From the NCBI GenBank assembly GCA_014155875.1, contig JACEFZ010011667.1, positions 10,001 to 74,000 on the forward strand: 64,000 nucleotides of DNA, read 5' to 3'. Origin of the DNA: Cepaea nemoralis (lineage: Eukaryota > Mollusca > Gastropoda > Stylommatophora > Helicidae). A program made the translations under genes and the position numbers. Of this stretch, positions 45,618-56,989 are shown piece after piece. The first letter of the stretch is position 1; each line of letters opens with the position of its first letter. A model generated the notes under the pieces. It did no database searches. It had not been told where the DNA came from and saw only the letters and a program-made list of their open reading frames with translations.

Positions 45618-48600
45618 ACAATAGCCCTAAATAAAAGTGACCCTAAGTAAAAATAGCCCTAAGTAAAAGTAGCCCTAAAGTAAAAGTAGCCCTAAGTAAA
45701 AAAAGTAGCCCTAACTAAAGGTGGCTCTAAGTAAAAGTAGTCCTAAGTAAAAGTAGCCCTAACTAAAGGTGGCTCTAAGTCAAAGTAGTCCTAAGTAAAA
45801 TTAGCCCTAAAGTAAAAGTAGCCTTAAGTAAAAGTAGCCCTAAGTAAAAGTAGCCCTAACTAAAGGTGGCTCTAAGTAAAAGTAGTCCTAAGTAAAAGTA
45901 GCCCTAAAGTAAAAATATCCCTAAGTAAAAGTAGCCCTAAAGTAAAAGTAGCGCTAAGTAAAATTAGCCTAAATAAGGTGGCTCTAAGTAAATATAGCCC
46001 TAAGTAAAAGTAGCCCTAAAGTAAAAGTAGCTCTAAGTAAAAGTAGCCCTAAGTAAAAGTAGCCATAACTAAAGGTGGCTCTAAGTAAAAGTAGTCCTAA
46101 GTAAAAGTAGCCCTAAAGTAAAAGTATCCCTAAGTAAAAGTAGCCATAAAGTAAAAGTAGCCCTAAGTAAATGTAGTTCTAACTAAAGGTGGCTCTAAGT
46201 AAAAGTAGTCCTAAGTAAAAGTAGCCCTAAAGTAAAAGTAGCCCTAGGTAACAGTAGCCCTAAAGTAAAATTAGCCCTAAGTAAAAGTAGCCCTAACTAA
46301 AGGTGGCTCTAAGTAAAAGTAGTCCTAAGTAAAAGTAGCCCTAAAGTAAAAAATAGCCCTAAGTAAAAGTAGCCCTAAAGTAAAAGTAACCCTAAGTAAA
46401 AGTAGCCCTAACTAAAGGTGGCCCTAAGTAAAAGTAGCTCTAAGTAAAAGTACCCCTAAAGTAAAAGTAGCCCTAAGTAAAAGTAGCCTAACTAAAGGTG
46501 GCTCTAAGTAAAAGTAGTCCTAAGTAAAAGTAGCCCTAAATAAGGTGGCTCTAAGTAAAAATAGGCCTAAGTAAAAGTAGCCCTAAAGTAAAAGTAGCCC
46601 TAAGTAAAAGTAGCCCTAACTAAAGGTGGCTCTAAGTAAAAGTAGTCCTAAGTAAAAGTAGCCTAAATAAGGTAGCTCTAAGTAAAAATAGCCCTAAGTA
46701 AAAGTATCCCTAAAGTAAAAGTAGCCCTAAACAAAGGTGGCTCTAAGTAAAAGTAGTCCTAAGTAAAAGTAGCCCTAAATTAAAAGTAGCCTTAAGTAAA
46801 AGTAGCCCTAAGTAAAAGTAGCCCTAACTAAAGGTGGCTCTAAGTAAACGCAGTCCTAAATAAAAGTAGCCCTAAGTAAAAGTAGCCCTAAGTAAAAGTA
46901 GCCCTAAAGTAAAAGTAGCCCAATGTAAAAGTAGCCCTAACTAAAGGTGACCCTAAGTAAAAGTAGCTCTAAGTAAAAGTAGCCCTAAAGTAAAAGTAGT
47001 CCTAAGTAAAAGTAGCCCTAAATAAGGTGGCTCTAAGTAAAAGTAGCCCTAAAGTAAAAGTAGTCCTAAGTAAAAGTAGCCCTAAATAAGGTGGCTCTAA
47101 GTAAAAATAGCCCTAAGTAAAAGTAGCCCTAAATAAAAGTAGCTCTAAGTAAAAGTAGCCCAAAGCAAAAGTAGCCCTAAGTAAAAGTAGCCCTAACTAA
47201 AGGTGGCTCTAAGTAAAAGTAGTCCTAAGTAAAAGTAGCCCTAAATTAAAAGTAGCCCTAAGTAAAAGTAGCCCTAAGTAAAAGTAGCCCTACCTAAAGG
47301 GCTAAGTAAAAGTAGTCCTAAGTAAAAGTAGCCTAAATAAGGTGTCTCTAAGTAAAAATAGCCTTAAGTAAAAGTAGCCCTAAAGTGAAAGTAGCCCTAA
47401 AGTAAAAATAGCCCTAAGTAAACGTAGCCCTAAAGTAAAAGTAGCCCAATGTAAAAGTAGCCCTAACTAAAGGTGGCCCTAAGTAAAAGTAGCTCTAAGT
47501 AAAAGTAGCCCTAAGTAAAAGTAGCCCTAACTAAAGGTGGCTCTAAGTAAAAGTAGTCCTAAGTAAAAGTAGCCCTAAATAAGGTGGCTCTAAGTAAAAA
47601 TAGCCCTAAGTAAAAGTAGAACTAAGTAAAAGTAGTCCTAAATAAGGTGGCTCTAAGTAAAAATAGCCCTAAGTAAAAGTAGCCCAATGTAAAAGTAGCC
47701 CTAACTAAAGGTGGCCCTAAGTAAAAGTAGCTCTAAGTAAAAGTAGCCCTAAAGTAAAAGTAGCCCTAAGTAAAAGTAGCCCTAACTAAAGGTGGCTCTA
47801 AGTAAAAGTAGTCCTAAGTAAAAGTAGCCCTAAATAAGGTGGCTCTAAGTAAAAATAGCCCTAAGTAAAAGTAGCCCTAAAGTAAAAGTAGCCCTAAGTA
47901 AAAGTAGCCCTAAAGTAAAAGTAGCCCTAAGTAAAAGTAGCCCTAAGTGAAAGTAGCCCTAATTAAAGTAGCCCTAACTAAAGGTGGCTCTAAATAAAAG
48001 TAGCCCTAAGTAAAAGTAGCCCTACGTAAATGTAACACTAAGTAAAAGTAGCCCAAAGTAAAAGTAACCCTAATTAAAAGTAGCCCTAAAGTAAAAGTAG
48101 CCCTAAGTAAAAGTAGCCCTAAGTAAAAGTAGCCCTAAAGTAAAAGTAGCCCTAAAGTAAAAGTAGCACTAAAGTAAAAGTAGCCCTAAGTAAAAGTAGC
48201 CCTAAAGTAAAAGTAGCCCTAAGTAAAAGTAGCCCTAAGCAAAACGTAGCCCTAAGTGAAAGTAGCCCTAATTAAAGTAGCCCTAACTAAAGGTGGCTCT
48301 AAATAAAAGTAGCCCTAAGTAATAGTAGCCCTAAGTAAAAGTAGCCCTAAGTAAAAGTAGCCCTACGTAAATGTAACACTAAGTAAATATAGCCCAAAGT
48401 AAAAGTAACCCTAAGTAAAAGTAGCCCTAAAGTAAAAGTAGCCCTAAGTAAAAGTAGCCCTAAGTAAAAGTAGCCCTAAAGTAAAAGTAGCCCTAAAGTA
48501 AAAGTAGCACTAAAGTAAAAGTAGCCCTAAATAAAGGTGGCTCTAAGTAAAAGTAACCCTGAGTGAAAGTATTCCAGAGTAAAAGTAGCCCTAAGTGAAA

Positions 48601-49357
48601 GTATCCCAGAGTAAAAGTAGCCCTAAGTAAATGTTACCCTAAGTGAAAGTTGCCCTGAGTAAATGTTGCCCTAAATTAAAGTTGCCCAGAGTAAAAGTAG
48701 CCCAATGTAGAAGTAGCCCAATGTAAAAGTAGCCCTAAGAGAAAAGTAGTCCCAAGTAAAAGTAGCCATAAGTAAAAGTAGCCATAAGTAAATTTAACCC
48801 TAAGTAAAATTAGCCCTAAGTGAAAGTAGCCCTAGGTGAACGTAGCCCTAAGTGAAAGTAGCCCTAAATAAAAGTAACCATAAGTAAAAGTAACCCTAAG
48901 TAAAATTAGCCCGAAGTGAAACTAACCCTAAGTTAACGTAGTCCTAAGTGAAAGTAGCCCTAATTGAACATAGCCCTAAGTGAAAGTAGCCCTAAGGGAG
49001 TCTTCGTGGAGAAGTGGTCAAGCCGTTTAACTCGGGCTCCGAAGGTCGTGGGTTCAATTCCGGGCCGTATCCTTCGGTTCACGAGTTACATTTTTCGGAG
49101 ACTCCTGTGGGACGTCGCTAGAGCTACTGAGTTCGTGCTTTGTGCTACGTGTTCCGCGACTTTTAAGCGACTTTTTAAAGTCCTAGGTGACAGTAGCCCT
49201 AAGTGAAAGTAGTCCTGAGTGAAAGTAGCCCTAAGTGAATGTAGCCCTAAGTGAAAGTAGCCCAAAGGGAAAGTGGCCCAAAGGGAGAATAGCCCTAAGT
49301 GAAAGTAGCCCTAACTAAAGGTGGCCATAAGTGAAAGTAACCCTAAGTAAAAGGCCC
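45618..49357. repeat. 16-bp satellite array, 3.7 kb, CCCTAA-bearing unit
   Basis: The basic unit is AAGTAAAAGTAGCCCT, with 17-bp (extra A) and GGTGGCTCTAA variants. The variant CTAACTAAAGGTGGC recurs at irregular intervals, giving a higher-order pattern. From about 48600 the unit drifts to AAGTGAAAGTAGCCCT. One SINE-1 interrupts it. Not a gene: stop codons occur in every frame of the unit. Confidence 0.97.
48996..49183 (+). mobile_element. SINE-1 copy inside the satellite
   Basis: The head GTGGAGAAGTGGTCAAGCC (A-box-like) and GGTTCAATTCC (B box 49051-49061) resemble a tRNA. Then come TCGGTTCACGA and the tail CGGAGACTCCTGTGGGACGT, GAGCTACTGAGTTCGTGC. Satellite units resume after it. Not a functional tRNA gene: no full cloverleaf can be drawn and a non-tRNA tail follows. 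Confidence 0.85.
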
Positions 49358-49539
49358 TCTGACCTTTATAAGGAGCATCGGACATATGGTGCTACACCCA
49401 TGTGTGTCGACACTCGGCAATCAGTGGCTGATGTGGTCAGTCTCTGGCCGGACGTCTGTACTCCCCAAGAGATTCTTGGTGCATTTTAAAGCTGCCCAGG
49501 TGAATGCTTTTTTTTTAAAAATTCCGACTCCGTCCAGGT

Positions 49540-49985
49540 GAGGTTGAACCTATGATCTCCAGGTGAGGATGAACCCATGACCCCCCCCCCCCCCCAGGTG
49601 AGGATGAACCCATGACCTCCAGGTGAGGATGAACCCATGACCTCCAGGTGAGGATGAACCCATGACCTCCAGGTGAGGATGAACCCATGACCTCCAGGTG
49701 AGGATGAACCCATGACCTCCAGGTGAGGATGAACCCATGACCTCCAGGTGAGGATGAACCCACGACCCCCCCCCCCCAGGTGAGGATGAACCCATGACCT
49801 CCAGGTGAGGATGAACCCATGACCTCCGGGTGATGATAAACCCATGACCCCCAGATGAGGATGAACCCATGACCTGCAGGAGAGGATGAACCCATGACCT
49901 CCAGGTGAGGATGAACCCATGACCCCCATGTTAGGATGAACCCATGACCTCCCAGGTGAGGATAAATCCGCGACATCCAGGTGAG
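49540..49985. repeat. 25-bp minisatellite with C-run interruptions
   Basis: About 17 units with AGGTGAGGATGAACCCATGA and CCTCC. Two units carry expanded C runs (49579, 49766). Translations such as GSSSPGGHGFILTW on the minus strand are spurious. Confidence 0.95.
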
Positions 49986-50104
49986 GATAATCCCATGACC
50001 TTCTCAATGGAGGAATAGGACGTCTTGCAAGGACCGCGTCTCTCATCTGTAGCAAGGGCAGGAGGGACCCAAGCCTGAATAGAATTAGTCTATTGGAAGA
50101 GTTG

Positions 50105-50400
50105 GCTTCCGATAGGAACGAACGAACAAACTTTATTTTAAAAGGGTAACAAATTGGGTACGCAGGCCCGTCTTACATTCGGCTCTTTCAATCACTCATC
50201 TTTCATTCATCAAATGTGCATGTTACATTAACATAGGGGGAAAAAACATTGTGAAATGGATTTTGTAAGCATAAACAATGCATATTACGCATGATACATT
50301 CACATGAGAAAACAAAAAAAACATTGTCAAATGAAAGTTGTAAACATAAACAGTGCATATTGCAATGCTGTGAGATACATCCCCCATCCACCCTCATATC
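50105..50400 (-). mobile_element. M element copy 4 (with internal duplication)
   Basis: CTTTATTTTAAAAGGGTAAC and CGCAGGCCCGTCTTACATTC, then two tandem copies of the part with AACATTGT, GTAAGC/GTAAACATAAAC and ATGCATATT. (GAAC)n tail at 50113-50125. Confidence 0.78.
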
Positions 50401-50558
50401 CCGCAGCCACCATCACAACCCCCACCCACCCACACATACCTCCACGCACTCACACAGAACCAGGCAAACATACATGCCGCCACCCACTCACTGATCCCCC
50501 ACCCACACACATTTCCCCACCCACACACACATCCTCACACACCAAGAAGAAGAAGAAG

Positions 50559-50623
<65 letters not shown>

Positions 50624-50634
50624 CGAACGAACGA
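50401..50634. repeat. CCCACACA-rich tract, (GAA)n and (GATA)n
   Basis: Short tracts between two M copies; (GATA)n is at 50564-50622. Confidence 0.9.
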
Positions 50635-50647
50635 ACAGAACGAACAG

Positions 50648-50812
50648 ACTTTATTTTCAAAGGGTAACAAATTGGGCACGCAGGCCCGTCTTACATTCGG
50701 CCCTTCCAATCACTCATCTTTCTTTCATCAACAGTGCATAGGAAAAAAAACATTATCACATGAATTTTGTAAACATAAAAAATGCATATTACTATGTTAT
50801 GAGACACATCAA
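50648..50812 (-). mobile_element. M element copy 5
   Basis: ACTTTATTTTCAAAGGGTAA, GGGCACGCAGGCCCGTCTTA, CAATCACTCATCTTTC and TATGTTATGAGACACATC, with a (GAAC)n tail at 50624-50648. Confidence 0.8.
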
Positions 50813-50815
50813 CCA

Positions 50816-51705
50816 CCCACCTACACATCTCCCATTCACTCCAACTCCACCACCGAACCACACACATAACCCACAGACACATACATGCCCCTACCCATAC
50901 ACCACATCCCTACACCTACACATCTCCCCACCCACACACACCTCTCACCAACCACACACGCCATCCACCCACACCCCAAGCACACATACATTCCCCAACC
51001 AACACATCCCCCACCCACACACACCCACCCACCTAAACACATATCCTCTACCCGTCCCATTACCCACCAACAATTACTCACCCACATATCCTCCTCCACC
51101 CACACACCTCCAATCACCCAGCCAAACACACATTCCTCAGCCACACATTCCCCCCCCCCCCACACACACACACACATCTCCCCGTCAACTCACATATTCC
51201 GCACCTACCCACACACAAATTCCGCAACCAGCCACATAATCTCCCATCTCCCCCAGCCCACTCACAGATCCCGAGCCCACCCCTACAAACTTCCCCCACC
51301 ATCTCCTAACCTACACACACTCACCCACCCACATATCCTCTACCCACCCACACATCCTCTACCCACCCATCCCCCAACCAAACATCCCTTAACCACACAC
51401 CCTTACTCATATACAATCACCCACCCACACATCCTCTACCCAACCACACATCCTCCACCCACCCATCTCCAGCCACACATCCCTTAACCACACACCCCTA
51501 CCCATATACACAAACATCCCAACCCACGCACAATCTCCCCGCCCATACACACATCCCTCACACACATCCCCACCCACCAACACATCCCCCATTCACAAAC
51601 ACACACCTCCCATCCACGCACACACAACCCACACATACATCCCCAACACTCATCCCCTCACACATCCCTAACCACTAACACCCACACATCCCTCACTCAT
51701 AGAAG
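50816..51705. repeat. CCCACACA-rich tract attached to M copy 5
   Basis: Same composition and relative position as the tract at 22263-23945. The His/Pro/Thr ORFs over it are artefacts. Confidence 0.93.
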
Positions 51706-52439
51706 GCAAGATGGCAGCGACGACGTCTACAAGACATAGCTAGCCACCGAGGTGGAGGTCAAGACTGGGCTACATGTCCCGGGAAAGATGCCGGCTTTCC
51801 TGCGGTCAGTTACGGTGCAGTGATAACGTAAATAATTGCACCGGGTGCCTAATGTTTGCCGTCCGAGGGTAGGTGCCTTCTGAGCAGACACACATAGCGA
51901 TATCGATAGGGGATGAGTACGATAAACGGACGTCTCGAAAGTGGATTCGTACCACAAGAGGAAAACGCCCATTGAGACAGTAAAAAAGCTATATGGCCGA
52001 AACAGTCTACCAGCGGGACCACTTCTGGTGGTCAGAAGCCTTCTGTCGTGCTAGCTCGGCGGCGGAGTTTTTGCGACAAGACACTTAAAGAGGATGTTGT
52101 CGGTGATTACATAAATATTGGGACAACGTCTTTACCAGGGCATGTTGTGGGGCCTGCTCTGTCGAACATTCTTAGATACTGACTCTCACGGCCAGATGGG
52201 TGTCTGCAGAGTGTTTGTTTAACACCACCAATCGGAGACGATGCAAGGCTTTCGTCCCAAGCAGTCCAGCCGTTTTTCGCTGATTGCATTTAACTGTTGG
52301 ACTATTCTCACATTACACGTTTCAGGGGGTTCGGGATGGAAAGTTATCACGTGAGTTCTTGCAACTTGTGATGTCACAAGCCTTCAGCAACTTGTGTGGA
52401 TTTACTGCCCCGACTATTCAGGGGTGTGAGAAAATTAGA
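51706..52439. other. Unassigned segment
   Basis: Balanced base composition, no convincing domain. Minus-strand reading 51972-51727 (CTVTDRRKAGIFPGTCSP) is open but unrecognised. Confidence 0.5.
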
Positions 52440-52535
52440 TGGCCGCATTACGAGCACTAATCATTGAGACAAGAAGGAGAGGCCAACCATGAATATCGCA
52501 GTAGCGATATGTTGGTTCTTGACTCTGCCTAGCTC
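52440..52535 (+). pseudogene. LINE-C 3' end fragment
   Basis: Short stretch ending in GTTGGTTCTTGACTC, like the GATGTCGGTTCTTAG ends of other LINE-C copies, followed by the (AACTC)n tail. Confidence 0.5.
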
Positions 52536-52925
52536 AGCTTAACTCAACTCAACTCAACTCAGCTCAACACAATTCAACCCATCTCAACTCAGCTGAACTT
52601 AACTAAACTCAACTCAACTCAGCTTAATTCAACTCAGCTCAGCTCAATTCAGCTTAATTCAATTCAGCTCAGCTCAGCTCAACTCAGCTCAACTCAACTC
52701 AGCTCAACTCAACTCAGCTCAACTCAACTCAGCCCAACTCAACTCATCTCAACTCAACCCAACTCAACTCTAACTCAGCTCAGCTCAACTCAGCTCAGCT
52801 CAGCTCAGCTCAACTCAACTCATTTCAGCTCACCTCAGTTCATCTCAACTCAACTCAACTCATTTCAGCTCAACTCATCTCAACACAGCTCAACTCAACT
52901 CAACTCAACTCAAATCAGCTAAACT
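52536..52925. repeat. (AACTC/AGCTC)n pentanucleotide array, 390 bp
   Basis: Pentamer repeats directly after a LINE-C 3' end. The other LINE-C copies end in two or three such pentamers. Confidence 0.92.
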
Positions 52926-52929
52926 CAGC

Positions 52930-53175
52930 CAGAAAACTGAGCTACTTTGGCTATATATTGAATGTGACAGTAAACATGAAAGAACATTAGCGGGGGTGAG
53001 GGTGGGCGTAGTTCCAGGGAAAAGAGGCAGTGGTCGACCAACGTGAAGGAGGAAACAGGGCGCTAAAGACACCATGGGCACGAACATGTAAGAAGCAGGG
53101 GAACTGGTGAACGTTCGAGGGTCATTATTCGGGACATGATGAGCGCGACGTTCTACAATGGACTTGCTACATGGT
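52930..53175 (+). pseudogene. LINE relic (C-terminal thumb)
   Basis: Frames give VPGKRGSGRPT, a stop, RRKQGAKDTMGTNM, then EAGELVNVRGSLFGT, the GRRGRPRRRW...D..GT...A..R..WR type end of LINE ORF2. The family is uncertain. Confidence 0.6.
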
Positions 53176-53329
53176 GTGATTTCCCTCAACAGATCTGTGT
53201 CAGTCTGCAGTAGACTGGGAAGAGGCTTCCGACAACACCACCCGGTGGTCATTGAGACATAATGGTCGTTGACACTGAATGTTTGACAATTCTTCCTTTG
53301 GCGATTCTTTCTTTTTGCTTCGCTTCGGA

Positions 53330-53722
53330 GGTCACGGGTGGCAAGCATCACATGGATCATTTCTCCGAGGCATGCCGGTGTGCTGGGAAATGAAAAAGCA
53401 GACAGATTGGCTGGCTCGGCAAAACTTGGTGTAGTATTGAACCATGACAAGGCAGACGTGGTTGCGGCCTTGTGGGAGCACGTGTACACCTCGGGGGAGC
53501 AAATGGATCACCATAGTCTGGCAAGAATAAGGCAGCAAGGAGTGACGAGGGGATCTGGCCGACGCTCAACGCTCAGAGGAAAGGTGAGACGGACATATAA
53601 TCAGATTGCTACTGGAACCATTGGTGTTGGAGCTCTTCGCTGGCTGCTGAGAATGGGGACGGAGCGCTTATGGGAATGCCCCGAATGCTGTGATGTCGGT
53701 TCCTAAATCAATAAATCAATCA
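53330..53722 (+). pseudogene. LINE-C copy (RNase H end and C-terminal domain)
   Basis: Open from about 53338: SPRHAGVLGNEKADRLAGSA, HVYTSGEQMDHHSLARIRQQ, GVTRGSGRRSTLRGKVR and LRWLLRMGTERLWECPECC. It ends with DVGS and a stop, then AATC repeats. It is the best-preserved LINE-C C-terminus in the window and the reference for locating the 48-bp minisatellite. Confidence 0.85.
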
Positions 53723-53724
53723 AT

Positions 53725-53990
53725 CTTTGGCGATGTGATCACCTACACAGACGGATCTGTTGTGTGGCACATAACGGGCTCACAGGTTTTCACGGCCAAG
53801 GTTGGAGGGAGAGCTGTTCAGGAAGACAGCAGGGATTTTGCTGCGACTACTAGCAGCTTCACCATGGAGGTCGTGGCAGTAACAAAGGCAATAGCAGGGC
53901 TGCAGACTTTCTTTCACATTAGTATGTTTTCTCAGCGACTTCGATCGAGTTGGGCTGGGCCAAAAGGCAATAACTTGATTCACTGAGGAG
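53725..53990 (+). pseudogene. LINE-B-like fragment: RNase H N-terminal part
   Basis: Reads DVITYTDGSVVWHITGS, FAATTSSFTMEVVAVTKAIA, matching LINE-B's first two catalytic acids (YTDGS and MEV). Diverged at protein level and truncated. Confidence 0.8.
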
Positions 53991-54004
53991 GTAATGACTG
54001 ACTA

Positions 54005-54395
54005 ATATGCTTCATATATGTGCATTGGCGATTTCAACGCTAAGGGCAAATCGTGGGGTAACATTTCTTCCAACACACAGGGGGAGGAGCTCAAGGTAGC
54101 ACTTGAAACCAGTGACTTTGTGTATATCCACAGTAGAGTGTCACCAGGACAGCAAGTCGTCCAAGTGACGAGAACAGTGTTATTGACCTGGCTCTGGAGT
54201 CTCCGTCACTCACTACAGTATGTAGATGGCGTGTCCTAGGGCACCATGGCAGCGACCTCCACCATTGCATCATATTGGTGAAGAACGGCAGAACCAGGCA
54301 GCACAAATCAATGGTCAATACCTTTAAGTATGATAGTTCAGGGCAAGATAGGGTGAGTAAAACAAGGAGTGACAAGCGCAGGAATCATCATGGCC
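54005..54395 (+). pseudogene. LINE endonuclease fragment
   Basis: MCIGDFNAKGKSWGN, then QGEELKVALETSDFVYI: the GDFNA motif of APE endonuclease. Probably from an I-like LINE. It lies after RNase H pieces, so the order is rearranged. Confidence 0.7.
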
Positions 54396-54554
54396 GTGCT
54401 GACCTCATGTTATAGATGCGATTCTGCAACTTTGACCGGACTACACGAACTCTCGCAAAGCACTCATCGAGTCAAATAGCGACAATCTAAACTAAAGCGC
54501 TGTGCGGGAAGCCATTACAGACTAGTCAGCCGGCACAGAACTTGTCAGTCGCTA

Positions 54555-54905
54555 CACGCTGAGAGAGATACAGGTAAGGCTACTATGGAGGGCGAGCGAG
54601 CCATGTATCAGGCTGGCGTACTGTGGTCGAGCCATGGGCCAGGCTGATGTACTGAATCCTCTACGAGAAGTAGGTATTTTGCGAGAACCAAGTGATGACT
54701 GTGAATCTACATCCATGGTCAGGCTGCGAGAACAGGAAGTTAAAAGAGGTGTGGCAAACAAGAACACTACGCAGGAATCCAAAACAAGATTAATAAACCA
54801 ACACAGAACTGGTGTCTTTGGCCGCTACACGTTGCGGGATTTACTGAGGAGGGGCTGTGAGAACATATGGACTGAATGGTTCGATGTGCAGTGAGGATGA
54901 TCTGT
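54555..54905 (+). pseudogene. LINE-B-like C-terminal fragment
   Basis: Reads VLNPLREVGILREPSDDCES and GRYTLRDLLRRGCENIWTEW, parallel to LINE-B residues after the RNase H domain. Deletions near 54600. It ends FDVQ and a stop, without the (ACTA) tail. Confidence 0.85.
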
Positions 54906-55164
54906 TCATGAACTAGCAAATCAACCACCATTCAAATGACGTCATCATTTCTTGAGCTTGATTATGGGAACACAAGTTAAAAACTGTGGACAATTTTGTA
55001 TTCATGTTTTGCTATCATCACAGTTTGAGTTGCAGCAATTGAGATTGTCACATTAGGACTCGTTTCAGCAGCAATGTCTATATCTGAGTCATTATTCAGG
55101 TAGCGTGAATTAATTGCTTGATCTCTGCTCTAACATCTATTATATTATTGTAACTGTATATAAA

Positions 55165-55735
55165 TAAGAAAACGAGATCGAAAATAGATGCAATAAGGCA
55201 AACCAACTCATTGGACAAATGGCACCATTACTAAAGAACAAACATGTAACTACTAATACTACTATTACTAAGAAAGCACTTTACAACACAATCTTCCTAC
55301 AAACTCTATGTTACCGATGCCAAACCTGGACAGAAAAAGAGAAAAGGAAAATCGCAACAACAGAAATGAGATTCCTGAGAAGAATACTCAATGTATCAAG
55401 AAGAGATAAGATCAGAAATGAAGAAATCAGGACTAAAGTGGGGGTTATAGCTGCACAAGATTTTATTAGAAGACAGCAAGTCAAATGGTTTGGCCATGCA
55501 AGCAGGTTACAAGCTAACAGCATACCACAACAAGCAAGCAATGATGTACAGACCAGAGGGAAGGAGAGGAAGAGGCGGACCGCGTAAACGATGGACGCAG
55601 GAAATAACAGTCTATGGGAATATCGATACATGAAGCCCACAAGCCGGCACTCTCCCGCTTTTTATACTTCACCTCGACACCGCAAGGTACAAGAGGAACA
55701 TGATGAGATGAGATAAGATGAGATGAGATGAGTAA
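55165..55735 (+). mobile_element. LINE-A copy 4 (thumb and 3' end)
   Basis: Reads ENRCNKANQLIGQMAPLL-type residues, ALYNTIFLQTLCY, MRFLRRILNVSRRDKIRNEE and QQVKWFGHASRLQ, ending TATACTTCACCTCGAC and (GATGA)n. Same 3' end as copies 1-3. Confidence 0.88.
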
Positions 55736-55799
55736 CTGTAAAGGGAAAAGTCGCGTTCGGGTGTGCATATGCGATGCAGCTTTACAGTAAAACCTTCAC

Positions 55800-56930
55800 A
55801 AGAAGGAAGAATTGAGAAAACGTCATATCACAGCACTCCTGACATTCCCATACGGGCTTTGTTCTCATCCTCAACATTCGGCGAAGAGTCCCAATAGTAA
55901 TGGTACTTATTGTGATGTGATTGTGTCCGTCTGGCCTTTCCACGGAGAACTGAATATCAGCCATATCCTCTGGTCACTCCCTGCAGAACCACTTCCAGGC
56001 AATAATGCTGTATCTATGTTTCCACATTACACAGAACCACTTCCAGGCAATAATACTGAATCTATGTTTCCACATTACACAGAACCACTTCCAGGCAATA
56101 ATGCTGTATCTATGTTTCCACATTACACAGAACCATTTCTAGGCAATAATGTTGTATCTATGTTTCCACATTACACAGAACCATTTCTAGGCAATAATGT
56201 TGTATCTATGTTTCCACATTACACAGAACCACTTCCAGGCAATAATGCTGTATCTATGTTTCCACATTACACAGAACCATTTCCAGGCAATAATGCTGAA
56301 TCTATGTTTCCACATTACACAGAACCATTTCCAGGCAATAATGCTGAATCTATGTTTCCACATTACACAGAACCACTTCCAGGCAATATTGCTGTATCTA
56401 TGTTTCCACATTACACAGAACCATTTCCAGGCAATAATGCTGAATCTATGTTTCCACATTACACAGAACCATTTCCAGGCAATAATGCTGTATCTATGTT
56501 TCCACATTACACAGAACCATTTCCAGGCAATAATGCTGTATCTATGTTTCCACATTACACAGAACCATTTCCAGGCAGTAATGCTGTATCTATGTTTCCA
56601 CATTACACACATGATCTCAAATGACCCTGCCCACATCTCCCTTATCGTGCACCAAAAACCCACCCAGCGGTGTCCGCCTGCTCATTTCCAAACACGAGCA
56701 TATCCTGGGGAAAAATCAAAAGGATGCTCTCTTTAATAGATTTCTTAATTGAAGCACGCAGCCCTGCACGAAGCATGTCTGTCTTCACCCTGGTCATCAT
56801 GATCTGTGAGTCCGTTACAATCACGGCATGTGAGTGCTATTTATACTCCGGCCAGCAGAACATCGCAGTGACCGCCTCCACCTCCATTCCCATACCAGAT
56901 GTGTTAAGCTGGAGGGGTGGGTCGTAATGG
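55800..56930 (-). pseudogene. LINE-C copy containing an in-frame 48-bp minisatellite
   Basis: From 56930 on the minus strand: VTDSQIMMTRVKTDMLRAG, then KSIKESILLIFPQDM and FGNEQADTAG (RNase H), then AGSFEIMC. Next are about 13 copies of a 16-residue unit (VMWKHRYSIIAWKWFC), then LQGVTRG and LRRMLRMRTKPVWECQECC. The flanks align with LINE-C copies at 53330 and 43470. The unit sits where those copies read GTFEIMCT... and QQGVTRGSG. Frame breaks elsewhere make the copy inactive. Confidence 0.8.
55984..56608. repeat. 48-bp minisatellite inside LINE-C
   Basis: About 13 units with AGAACCACTTCCAGGCAATA and TATCTATGTTTCCACATTAC. The unit is 16 codons, so three frames stay open across the array. Confidence 0.96.
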
Positions 56931-56989
56931 ACAGAATGGAAGCTACACTATGCTAGAGACTCCAGCCTTCTTTGGACAGATCATACTGT

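Noticed and set aside
49004..49075. tRNA gene
   Set aside because: A and B boxes exist but no complete cloverleaf can be drawn and a shared SINE tail follows.
45618..49357. Telomere or interstitial telomere array
   Set aside because: CCCTAA occurs once per 16-bp unit and never in tandem hexamers, so it is not a true telomere repeat.
49486..50055. Minus-strand GSSSPGGHGFILTW repeat protein
   Set aside because: 25-bp units shift frame each copy; continuity in three frames is a by-product of the array.
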